A stretch of DNA of 64,000 nt, taken from Novosphingobium sp. 18050. Its GTDB lineage: Bacteria > Pseudomonadota > Alphaproteobacteria > Sphingomonadales > Sphingomonadaceae. The stretch covers positions 19,663 to 83,662 of the forward strand of contig NZ_CACSJO010000021.1 in the NCBI RefSeq assembly GCF_902706195.1. Reading direction: 5' to 3'. The notes under the pieces were generated by a model. That model saw only the letters and a program-made list of their open reading frames with translations. It was not told where the DNA came from and made no database searches. Positions 32,130 through 39,815 of the stretch are shown here, in pieces. A program made the translations under genes and the position numbers. Positions within the stretch are counted from its first letter, which is position 1. Each line of letters begins with the position of its first letter.

Positions 32130-33695
32130 GTGCCCATCCCCGCGCAGGAGCCCTTGCGCGGCGCGCAAGCGGTGGTGCTTACCAAGGCGGTGACGGTGGA
32201 CGGTCTGATATCGGGCGCAGGGGCATCGGCGGCCCTGCTCGCCGCCAGTGCCGCGCTCGATGCGCTGGTGCGGCCCCGGATTCCTGCCGGTAACCGGATG
32301 CGCGGTGCGGCCGGGCTGTGGCTGCTGGCCTTAATGACGGCGGCGCTGCTGGGCCTGTTCCTGATGCTCTGCGGCAATGTCCCGGTGGCCGCCGCGCTTA
32401 CCCTGGCGGTGCAGGCCCTGCTGGCGGTCGCCTCCAATGCCAAGCATGCGATGCTGGGCGAGCCGCTGCTGTTTTCCGACCTTGCACTGATCGGCGCGAT
32501 ATTCCGCCATCCCCAGTTCTATCTTTCCGCCGTCGCCATGTGGCAGCGTATCGTCGCGGCGATCGTGGCGGCCGGGCTCCTCGCGGTGCTGGGCTGGCTT
32601 TTCGTGGCAGACCCCGCGCCGCACCTTGCCGGAGCGGCGCTGCTGGCGGGCGCGCTGACGGTGCTGGCGCTGTCGCTGCGCAGCGGGCCGTACCGGCTCC
32701 TTGCCCGTGTCCCCGACGCCCACGGCGACACTCGCCGCCTTGGCCTTTACCCTACACTGCTGCTTTACTGGCTGCGCTGGCGCGAGAGCCGCGACCCGCC
32801 GCCTTGCCCCGAACCGGCGCGGCAGCCCCCGCAGGACGCGCCCGAAATCGTCGTCGTCATCCAGTGCGAGAGCTTCGCCGACCCGGTCGAGCTGTTCGGC
32901 GATCCCGCCGCCGCGCTGCCCGGCCTTGCCTTCGCGCGCAAGAACGCCTGCCAGTGGGGCGACCTTCAGGTCAGCGGCTTCGGCGCCTATACCATGCGCA
33001 CCGAATACGGCGTGCTGTTCGGGCGCGAGGAAGAAGCGCTGGGCTTTCGCCGCTACGACCCGTTCCTGACCGCGCTGGGCGAGGGCTCCTATGCCCTGCC
33101 GGCGCGGCTCAAAGGCTGGCGCAGCCTGTTCATCCACCCCCACGACATGCGCTTCTACGGACGCGACCGGATCATGCCGGAGGGTGGTTTCGCCGAGCTG
33201 GTGGGCGAGGACTGCTTCGCTCCGCCGGGGCCGGGAGAGGGCCGCTATGTCACCGACGCGGCGATGGCGGACGAGATCACGGCGCTGGCGCAGGCCGCCC
33301 GGGAGCCGAGCCTGCTCTACGCCGTGACGATCGAAAACCACGGCCCATGGGCCTCCGACGGCACACCGGGCGGCACCGACCTGATGAACGGCTACCTGCG
33401 CCTCGTGCGCAACAGCGACGCCATGCTGACCACGCTGACAGAGCGGCTGAGCGCGCTGAAACGCCCCGCGCTGCTGGTCTTCTTCGGTGACCACCGCCCC
33501 AGCATTCCGGGCGCCACCGCGCCGCCCGCTGCCGAGCCCGCCCCCGGAGCCGCCCCCGGCAGGCATACGCCTTACGTGATGGTCCGCATGGACGCAGAGG
33601 GCCGGATCGTGCCGGGCGAGGGGCGCCGCGCCGACCTGACCCCGGCGGCGCTCCACCATGCCGTGCTGGACATGGTGCTGGGCGCGCCGCTGTAG
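32130..33695 (+). CDS. LTA-synthase-like membrane sulfatase-fold transferase
   Basis: A 521-residue protein. The N-terminal 190 residues form about five hydrophobic helices. The C-terminal alkaline-phosphatase-superfamily domain has VVVIQCESFADP (metal-binding E), FGAYTMRTEYGVLFG with the catalytic threonine in the expected region, and the late VFFGDHRPSIPG metal site. It is likely a phosphoglycerol or phosphoethanolamine transferase acting on envelope glycans in the periplasm. The start is a GTG at 32130. Confidence 0.72.
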   Translation: MPIPAQEPLRGAQAVVLTKAVTVDGLISGAGASAALLAASAALDALVRPRIPAGNRMRGAAGLWLLALMTAALLGLFLMLCGNVPVAAALTLAVQALLAVASNAKHAMLGEPLLFSDLALIGAIFRHPQFYLSAVAMWQRIVAAIVAAGLLAVLGWLFVADPAPHLAGAALLAGALTVLALSLRSGPYRLLARVPDAHGDTRRLGLYPTLLLYWLRWRESRDPPPCPEPARQPPQDAPEIVVVIQCESFADPVELFGDPAAALPGLAFARKNACQWGDLQVSGFGAYTMRTEYGVLFGREEEALGFRRYDPFLTALGEGSYALPARLKGWRSLFIHPHDMRFYGRDRIMPEGGFAELVGEDCFAPPGPGEGRYVTDAAMADEITALAQAAREPSLLYAVTIENHGPWASDGTPGGTDLMNGYLRLVRNSDAMLTTLTERLSALKRPALLVFFGDHRPSIPGATAPPAAEPAPGAAPGRHTPYVMVRMDAEGRIVPGEGRRADLTPAALHHAVLDMVLGAPL

Positions 33696-33705
33696 AAGCA
33701 GCCCC

Positions 33706-34503
33706 TCAGGCCGGCGGGGTAAGCCCTGCCAGCACCCGGTCGCGCAAGGGGGCGGGCAGCAGACGGTCCAGCCAGCGCAGCGCCTTGAAGGGCCAGGGCA
33801 GCACGAGGTGCGCCTTGCCGGCCGCCGCGGCCGCCGCGATCCGCTGCGCCACCGCATCCACCTTCATCAGCATCGGCTTGGGTCCGGGCACCTTGCGCCC
33901 CGCCGCCGTGTCGATGAAGCCGGGCGAAACCAGCGTTACGCGCACCCCGTGGCCCCGCACCGACAGGCGCAGCGCATCGGCAAAGCGCGCCAGCCCGGCC
34001 TTTGTCCCGGAATAAGCAGCGGCGAAGGGCAGGGCGTGGAAACCCGCCGCAGAGCCCACCAGCACGATGCGCCCACGCCCCCTTTGCGCCATGCGCGCCG
34101 CCAGCGCCGCCGCCATGGCGGCAGGGGCGGTGAAGTTGATCGCGCCCAGCATCGCCACCAGGCCCGCATCCTCGACGAGATCCCCCGCCGCCCGCACATC
34201 GCCCCGTCCCGAGGCGAAAAGAGCCAGATCGAAGGCTTCCGTTTCATCCTCCGCCGCCAGCGCCGCCAGCGCCGAACCGACATCGGCAAGGTCGAGCGAG
34301 CGCACCGAAACCACCGCGCCCGCCGCCCGGCAGGCCTCGGCCACTGCCGCAAGGCGGCCCGCATCACGGCCCCAAAGGCTCAGGGATGCGCCGTTTCCGG
34401 CATAATGGCGGGCCAATGCTCCGCCCAGCCCACCGGATGCTCCGGTTATTAGAATACGGTTGGGCCGGAACGATTCCGTCTTCACTCTGGTTTCGTCCGA
34501 CAC
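33706..34503 (-). CDS. Short-chain dehydrogenase/reductase
   Basis: A 265-residue Rossmann oxidoreductase. The cofactor motif is TGASGGLGGALA and the catalytic YxxxK is in FAAAYSGTKAGLARFAD, preceded by VGSAAGFHAL with the serine. The C-terminal region (VTLVSPGFIDTA) is typical. It starts at a GTG and is divergent from the fatty-acid-hydroxylase-type gene. By position it may reduce a lipid or sugar intermediate. Confidence 0.8.
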   Translation of the reverse strand: MSDETRVKTESFRPNRILITGASGGLGGALARHYAGNGASLSLWGRDAGRLAAVAEACRAAGAVVSVRSLDLADVGSALAALAAEDETEAFDLALFASGRGDVRAAGDLVEDAGLVAMLGAINFTAPAAMAAALAARMAQRGRGRIVLVGSAAGFHALPFAAAYSGTKAGLARFADALRLSVRGHGVRVTLVSPGFIDTAAGRKVPGPKPMLMKVDAVAQRIAAAAAAGKAHLVLPWPFKALRWLDRLLPAPLRDRVLAGLTPPA

Positions 34504-34597
34504 GTACGTATTTCCTCGCTTCTTGTCACAAGTTCATCTCGCTTGGAGGCATTTCGTCTTGACAGCCAATCATCCCTACTGTCGAGGATTCCAGTCA

Positions 34598-35209
34598 ATG
34601 CCCGCTCCGGTTTTCAGTTCGCAACGCGTCAGGTTGTTCAAAAGCGAGCGCTTGGAAAAGCTTACGCTGATTTCACCGCGAACTTTCGCGTTGAGTTGGG
34701 CTGTCATGCTTCCGCTCATCGCCTGGACCGGGTGGGGATCGGCCAGTCCGATCGAGGGCTTCGGCCTTTTTGCCGCCGGTATGGTGGTGTGGACCCTGTT
34801 CGAATATGCGATGCACCGCTACCTGTTCCACCTCGAAAGCGACGTGGCGGTGGTGCGCTGGCTGGTGTTCCTGATCCACGGCAACCACCACGACAATCCG
34901 AACGATGCCCTGCGCGGACTGATGCCGCTGCCGGTCAGCGTCTCGATCGGCTCGCTGGTCTGGTTATCCTTCGTCGCGCTGCTCGGCCCCGCCGGAACGT
35001 GGATGCTGCTGGGCTTCATGACCGGCTACGTTTTGTACGACGCGGTCCATTTCGCCTGCCACCAGTTTCCCATGCGCGGCAGGCTTGGCAAGGCGCTCAA
35101 GCGCCACCACATGCGCCACCACTATGTCGACGAGGACAGCAACTTCGCGATCACGGCGATCTTCCTGGACCGCGTGTTCGGTTCCAGGATCGGCACACTC
35201 AAGCGGTAA
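34598..35209 (+). CDS. Fatty-acid hydroxylase/sterol-desaturase superfamily protein
   Basis: A protein of about 203 residues with four hydrophobic segments and the di-iron histidine boxes HRYLFH, HGNHH, HFACH and HHMRHH. It probably hydroxylates or desaturates a fatty acyl chain of an outer-membrane lipid. The ATG at 34598 (MPAPVF) starts at the conserved part; the upstream frame to 34460 overlaps the divergent gene and is unlikely to be translated. Confidence 0.78.
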   Translation: MPAPVFSSQRVRLFKSERLEKLTLISPRTFALSWAVMLPLIAWTGWGSASPIEGFGLFAAGMVVWTLFEYAMHRYLFHLESDVAVVRWLVFLIHGNHHDNPNDALRGLMPLPVSVSIGSLVWLSFVALLGPAGTWMLLGFMTGYVLYDAVHFACHQFPMRGRLGKALKRHHMRHHYVDEDSNFAITAIFLDRVFGSRIGTLKR

Positions 35210-35236
35210 AAGCGCGGCGCTGACTGACCGATACGC

Positions 35237-36016
35237 ATGAGCTGGCAGAAAACTCTCAATTCTCGCGGGTGGAAAGTACCTTTCACCGGCAAATCGGTGT
35301 TCCAGATCGGCAAGGAACTGCGCCCCAAGATCGACCGGGTGATCATGCGCAATTCGCTGATCCCGGACGCGGCGGTGCAGGACAAGGCCTTCTTCCCCTG
35401 GATCGCCGAACTGGAACGCCACTGGGAAGCGATCCGGGGCGAGGCGGTGCGCATCCGCGCCGAGGACATCCCCTCACTGGGCGAAATCTCGTTCGACCAC
35501 GGCCGCATCGGCGCCGACCGCCGCTGGCGCGCATTCTTCCTCAAGGGCTACGGCTACCGGATGCCGGGCAATGCCGCCCGGGCACCGATAACCGCCGCGC
35601 TGATCGAGAAAGTGCCGGGGCTGGTGACGGCGAACTTCTCCGTCCTGGAGGCCGGCGGCCATATTCCGCGCCACTGGGGCATGACCAAAGGCATGCTGAC
35701 CTACCACCTCGCCCTGAAAGCCCCGAAAGAGCGCGAGAGGTGCCGAATGCACATCGAGGGCCCGGACGCGCTGCACGTGATGACCTGGCAGGACGGGGAG
35801 TCCTTCCTGTTCGACGACATGTTCAACCACGAGGTCTGGAACGAGACGGACGAGGACCGCTACATCCTGCTCATCCAGATCAAGCGTCCCTGCCGCTTCG
35901 TGGGCAACCTGATCCAGAACACCTTCCTGACCGGCGTGCGCCACTCGCGCTTCGTGGCGGACATCAGGAAGGCGATCGAGCGGGCCGGGAACAACACGGG
36001 CGATAACCCGGCCTGA
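35237..36016 (+). CDS. Aspartyl/asparaginyl beta-hydroxylase-type dioxygenase (LpxO-like)
   Basis: A 259-residue Fe(II)/2-oxoglutarate enzyme of the AspH/LpxO family. Motifs are the first metal histidine in GGHIPRHWGMTKGML, CRMHIEG, SFLFDDMFNHEVWNETDEDRYILL with the second histidine and the final R. In the LpxO subgroup the reaction is 2-hydroxylation of a secondary lipid A acyl chain. It is 27 bases after the fatty-acid-hydroxylase-type gene and probably shares its transcript. Confidence 0.78.
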   Translation: MSWQKTLNSRGWKVPFTGKSVFQIGKELRPKIDRVIMRNSLIPDAAVQDKAFFPWIAELERHWEAIRGEAVRIRAEDIPSLGEISFDHGRIGADRRWRAFFLKGYGYRMPGNAARAPITAALIEKVPGLVTANFSVLEAGGHIPRHWGMTKGMLTYHLALKAPKERERCRMHIEGPDALHVMTWQDGESFLFDDMFNHEVWNETDEDRYILLIQIKRPCRFVGNLIQNTFLTGVRHSRFVADIRKAIERAGNNTGDNPA

Positions 36017-36235
36017 GCGGCGCCCTCCCTCGATCCGAGGGCAGTCCCCTGATTCTGAATATGACAGAAAAATGCATTTTTGCGACGAATGCTTGACCTG
36101 CCGGCGGCTAATCGCGAATTAGTACGAATACTTAATCCGAGGGGGCGGGCGCTTCTTCTGCGGTGCAGGCGAAGGGATTGTTCCGCAACGGACCTTCTTT
36201 CGCAAGCTCGCCAGGCGTTCGCGGCAGGGAGTTCG

Positions 36236-37369
36236 ATGAGGAACAGGTATCGCTGCCAGGTGGCCCTGGTATTGGTCACATGCCTGCCCTGCACGCCGGC
36301 CTGGGGTGCTTCGGCAACCGACTTTCCGGAAGTGCAGGCAGCCCCGGCGGACGGCCTAGGCGCGTCATTCCCCGGTACGGCGCCTGATATCCCGGCAGAC
36401 TGGAACCTGGCCGAAATCGGCGCTGCCACCGAGCAGCCGACCTTGCTGGCCGCCCTGCCGTCATCCCTGCCGCAGGATCCCGCCCGCTACGGCCCGGCGG
36501 CCGATGCGGTGCCCGCCGCATCTCCCGAACCCGCCGCCGGACCGCCCGCGCCGCTCGACCCTTCGGGCCACGTCCCGCGCGAATTCGCCTCGCATCACGG
36601 CTTCTTCGAGCAGGCGGGCAGTTCCACCACCGAAATCGCGCTGCTATCGGGCTACGTCCTGGCCCAGGGCATCCCCAAGCTGTTCAAGCCGACCACCGGC
36701 TTCCATTTCAAGGACGAAGGCTGGTTCGGCAAGGACACGCAGAACGTGGGCATGGACAAGCTGACCCACGCCTTCAACACCTACCTCATCGCCGAGCTGC
36801 TGCACCATCGCATCCACCGCAACACCGGGGGGTCCGAGGGCGATGCGCTGACCGCGGGGATTCTGGCATCCGGCCTCATGGCACTGAACGAGATCTCCGA
36901 CGCGATCGAGCCGGACAGCGGTTATTCGATGCAGGACATCGTGATGAACATCACGGGCGCGACCTTCTCAATCCTGCGCAACACGGTGCCCGGCCTGAAG
37001 GAAAAGCTGGCCTTCAAGATCGAGATCATGCCCAACCACCAGATCTACAGCACCACCGGCAAGCCCCATTACGAACAGCAGCGCTTCATGTTCTCGCTGA
37101 AAGGCGCGGGGTTCGAGAAGCTGGAAAACAGCGCGCTGAAATACCTCGACCTTCAGGTGGGCTATTACGCCAGCGACTTCCTCAACAGCGACCGCGACAA
37201 GGGCATCACTCCCAAGCGGCACCTGTTCGTAGGCGTCGGCCTGAACCTGGGCGAACTGCTGTTCGCGAAGTCGGGCTCGCGCATCGGGCGGGCGGCATAT
37301 TCGGTGCTGGACTACGTGCAGCTGCCCTATACGGGGGCATCGCAGAATCTAGTCGTAAACGTACGCTAA
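36236..37369 (+). pseudogene. DUF2279-type periplasmic protein, 3' end replaced by Tn3 insertion
   Basis: About 377 residues from MRNRYRCQVALVLVTCLPCTPAWGA (signal peptide). The DUF2279/YfiM-like core is WFGKDTQNVGMDKLTHAFNTYL, ILASGLMALNEISDAIEPDSGYSMQDIVMN. The Tn3 left end begins at 37333, so the last codons (GASQNLVVNVR and stop) are read from the inverted repeat. The original end, SLRYDSTGRFGN, is at 706-747. The protein loses about 12 native residues and gains about 11 foreign ones, so it may retain partial function. Confidence 0.82.
37328..37332. repeat. 5-bp target-site duplication TATAC (proximal half)
   Basis: TATAC lies directly before the left inverted repeat of the complete transposon. 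Its partner is at 703-707, after the other transposon copy. At the right end of this copy (42819) the following bases are GTATG, so this copy is not flanked by a matching pair. Confidence 0.85.
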
Positions 37370-37370
37370 G
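37333..37370 (+). repeat. Tn3 left inverted repeat (IRL)
   Basis: A 38-bp end beginning GGGGGCATCGCAG and closing CGTACGCTAAG. It has one mismatch with the right repeat (position 19). It supplies a stop codon to the interrupted gene upstream. Confidence 0.93.
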
Positions 37371-37440
37371 CCCAAAAGGGATGAGCGAACGGTAATTTGC
37401 GACGCGTCATCCGTTCCCTTTGAACGGCGGATTCTGGTGG

Positions 37441-37788
37441 TTAGCTGCCGTTCAGCGGTGGTCCGACTGGGCCAGCATCTGCCCGGACCGCAACTTTGAT
37501 CGTCTTAAACCCGGCTCCCGTTGCGGCGCGACGAGCCAGTTTAACACACCGCGCCGGTGTATCTCCGGAATATGATAGAACAAGACCTAGTTTTCGATCA
37601 AACCTTGCCGCTAAATCATCCTGAAATTGCCGGGCGGTTAATCCAACATCACCTGTCCAGAACCAACACTCACCATCTCGAAACGTGACTGAAGCGCCAT
37701 AAAAAGCAGCCTCGTCTAGTGGAGCTTGGGAGGACGATGCACTCCAACTTAGCGCTAAGACAGCAAGAAGGATGGAAGGGACGCTCAT
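37441..37788 (-). CDS. Transposon passenger protein with signal peptide, unknown
   Basis: About 115 residues from MSVPSILLAVLALSWSASSSQA, a plausible signal peptide. The mature part (YGASVTFRDGECWFWTGDVGLTARQFQDDLAARFDRKLGLVLSYSGDTPARCVKLARRAATGAGFKTIKVAV) vaguely recalls the periplasmic domain of ExbD-type proteins (LxxRxDxxxP then a helix and beta strand), but this is weak. It has two cysteines. It lies downstream of the 365-residue passenger gene and is possibly co-transcribed. Confidence 0.5.
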   Translation of the reverse strand: MSVPSILLAVLALSWSASSSQAPLDEAAFYGASVTFRDGECWFWTGDVGLTARQFQDDLAARFDRKLGLVLSYSGDTPARCVKLARRAATGAGFKTIKVAVRADAGPVGPPLNGS

Positions 37789-37880
37789 AACCGGAAACTG
37801 CACCCCGTCCGCGATGTCCGCAAGGGGGCGCAAGCTGCCGGGCGCGGAATATCGCTTTCGGGTGGATTGCGAACATGACG

Positions 37881-38978
37881 CTACGTCCGGCCAAGAGCCT
37901 CGACCGCATCTCCAATCCGCCAGCTATACCAAATATCATCCTGAACGAGGTGCAGCATGTCGCCCCTCCCGGCGACCAGCGCCGGTGAATCCCACACCAG
38001 ATGCTCGGCAACCGACGGAAGCTCGTGTTCCGGCGGAACACGCTTGACGAGTGGCAATCGCCATGAAGCGAGCATCAGTACCTCTTCACCTTGACCGTCG
38101 CCACCTAACTCAACCAGCGCAATTCGCGCAGCATCATCTCTATAGCCGCCCGTGAGCAACGCATGGCGGCCGTCCGTGGCAATCGCATTAATTCCAAGTA
38201 GCTTGTTGCGCCACCACCGGACCGGTTGGCCGGCGCGCAGGTGAAGCAGTGGAAATTCGGTGTAAGGGCATACCCACGCACCATCCTCAGTTACCGTCAT
38301 AGCGCAGACGTCCGCCAAAAAACCGGCAGCGTCTGGCACTGGTCCGACCGGCAGCATCTCGCCGTCAGCAGCAAAGCAGGCCGCGACCACTGCCGTCTGA
38401 TCGATATTCTCGGCAAGGCGATCCCAGTTGCTGGAAAGACCCTCGTCGAACCAGCCTACCCAAACACGGTCGGCGAGATCGACACCTAGATATTCGATAG
38501 CATCGCCGAGATGGAGCCGTGCTAGCAGCATGCCATCGGGAGCAAACAACCGGCCGTTTGTCTCGGTGCCGGCGATCGTGTCAGAGATCAACCAGCGGCC
38601 AGCCTGAAACCCGGCCAGTTCGAGCGAAGGGCGTTCAAGCGGCACCATCGGCCCGTCATGAAGAGTTAAGCCGTCGAATCGCCACAGACGGGCGGTACCA
38701 TGCGCCGCCACCGGCTGTGGCCGCTCCGGCGAGTCAGCCGCAAGCGGCTCGGTCACCTGTCGCCTCACCCGCGCCCAAGCGCCTGCGAGATCAACATTCG
38801 TGCCCAGCAAGCCCAGCGATCCATCAGGCAGCACCGTCATCGTTACTACCTGCCAACCAGAGGGTAACGGCGGCAGGTGCACGGTAGAATGAGGAAGGTC
38901 TGTCGCTTGCATGAGGCAACGAGTGAGCGCGTTCCAGAGCGGAGGCAAGGAATCGTTGGGCCTAAAGTCCTTTCCCAC
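37881..38978 (-). CDS. Transposon passenger protein, possible beta-propeller, unknown
   Basis: A 365-residue protein with no recognised domain. It has repeated short blade-like segments with DG and W/F patterns: TMTVLPDGSLGLLGTNVD, ARLWRFDGLTL, GRLFAPDGMLLARLHLGDAIEYLGVDLADRVWVGWFDEG, AWVCPYTEFPLLHL and DDIWYSWRIGDAV. No signal peptide is seen, so it is probably cytoplasmic. It is a cargo gene of the Tn3 element and lies between the left end and tnpR. A toxin, phage-defence or regulator role is possible but not supported. Confidence 0.5.
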   Translation of the reverse strand: MGKDFRPNDSLPPLWNALTRCLMQATDLPHSTVHLPPLPSGWQVVTMTVLPDGSLGLLGTNVDLAGAWARVRRQVTEPLAADSPERPQPVAAHGTARLWRFDGLTLHDGPMVPLERPSLELAGFQAGRWLISDTIAGTETNGRLFAPDGMLLARLHLGDAIEYLGVDLADRVWVGWFDEGLSSNWDRLAENIDQTAVVAACFAADGEMLPVGPVPDAAGFLADVCAMTVTEDGAWVCPYTEFPLLHLRAGQPVRWWRNKLLGINAIATDGRHALLTGGYRDDAARIALVELGGDGQGEEVLMLASWRLPLVKRVPPEHELPSVAEHLVWDSPALVAGRGDMLHLVQDDIWYSWRIGDAVEALGRT

Positions 38979-39044
38979 AAAACGCCCGATTGAATTTCCG
39001 CAACGGGACGTGAGCGGAATTTCGGGATGGGGGGCGGAAGCTGC

Positions 39045-39677
39045 TTAACGGAGCTGTCGTCCACGATCGAAAAGGCGCTGGCCGTCTGGGCGCAATGCTC
39101 CGGTTGGATCCACGAAGCGGTAGAGAGTCTGGCGTGTCACGCCCATTTCCGCGCAAAGATCAGCGACCACGGTTTCGGGCTTGCCCATAGCGGCCTGAGC
39201 AAGGCGTAGCTTTGCCAAGGTCATCTTGAATGGCCGGCCGCCTTTTCTGCCCCGTGCCCGCGCGGCGGCTAACCCCGCCTTGGTGCGTTCGACGATCAGT
39301 TCGCGCTCGAACTCGGCGAGGCCGGCGAAGATCGCGAAGATCAGCCGTCCATTGGCGGTGGTGGTGTCGATCGACGCGCCTTCACCCGCCAGCACCTTGA
39401 GGCCGACACCGCGCTTGGTCAGATCCCCAACCGTGTTGACGAGGTGGCGCAGATCGCGACCGAGCCGGTCGAGCTTCCAGATCACGAGCGTGTCGTCGCG
39501 GCGCAGCGCCTTCAGGCACGCGTCCAACCCCGGTCGCTTGTCGAGCCGGCCCGACGCGGCATCCTCATAGATATGCTCGGGATCGACGCCGGCCGCGACC
39601 AGCGCGTCGCGCTGGAGGTCATGGACCTGGCTACCGTCCGCCTTGGACACCCGCGCGTAACCAATCTGAGTTGTCAC
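39045..39677 (-). CDS. tnpR: Tn3 resolvase TnpR (serine recombinase)
   Basis: A 210-residue serine resolvase. The catalytic serine is in IGYARVSKADGSQ and the essential arginines in LVIWKLDRLGRDLRHLV; a C-terminal HTH is ETVVADLCAEMGVTRQTLYRF. It normally recombines two res sites to split a cointegrate. It is divergent from tnpA. Since the gene looks intact, the surviving cointegrate-like structure needs another explanation. Confidence 0.9.
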   Translation of the reverse strand: MTTQIGYARVSKADGSQVHDLQRDALVAAGVDPEHIYEDAASGRLDKRPGLDACLKALRRDDTLVIWKLDRLGRDLRHLVNTVGDLTKRGVGLKVLAGEGASIDTTTANGRLIFAIFAGLAEFERELIVERTKAGLAAARARGRKGGRPFKMTLAKLRLAQAAMGKPETVVADLCAEMGVTRQTLYRFVDPTGALRPDGQRLFDRGRQLR

Positions 39678-39815
39678 ATATACGTCCGTTTATGGAGCGC
39701 AGCAGCCGACTGCCTGCTGCCATAGCCGAGGATGTCACATAATCCGTCATGCTGTCTATGATCGATAAACGGTGTTCAATATGGATAAGTGACACCTTAA
39801 AATCGGGAAGCGCAT
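39678..39815. promoter_or_regulatory. Probable res site and tnpA/tnpR divergent promoters
   Basis: This 138-base region separates tnpR and tnpA. It contains repeated TGTCACATA-type elements (near 39673 and 39732) and GTGACACC in inverse (near 39788), plus AT-rich stretches. Subsites of res lie here in other Tn3-family elements; exact subsite limits cannot be set by eye. Confidence 0.6.
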
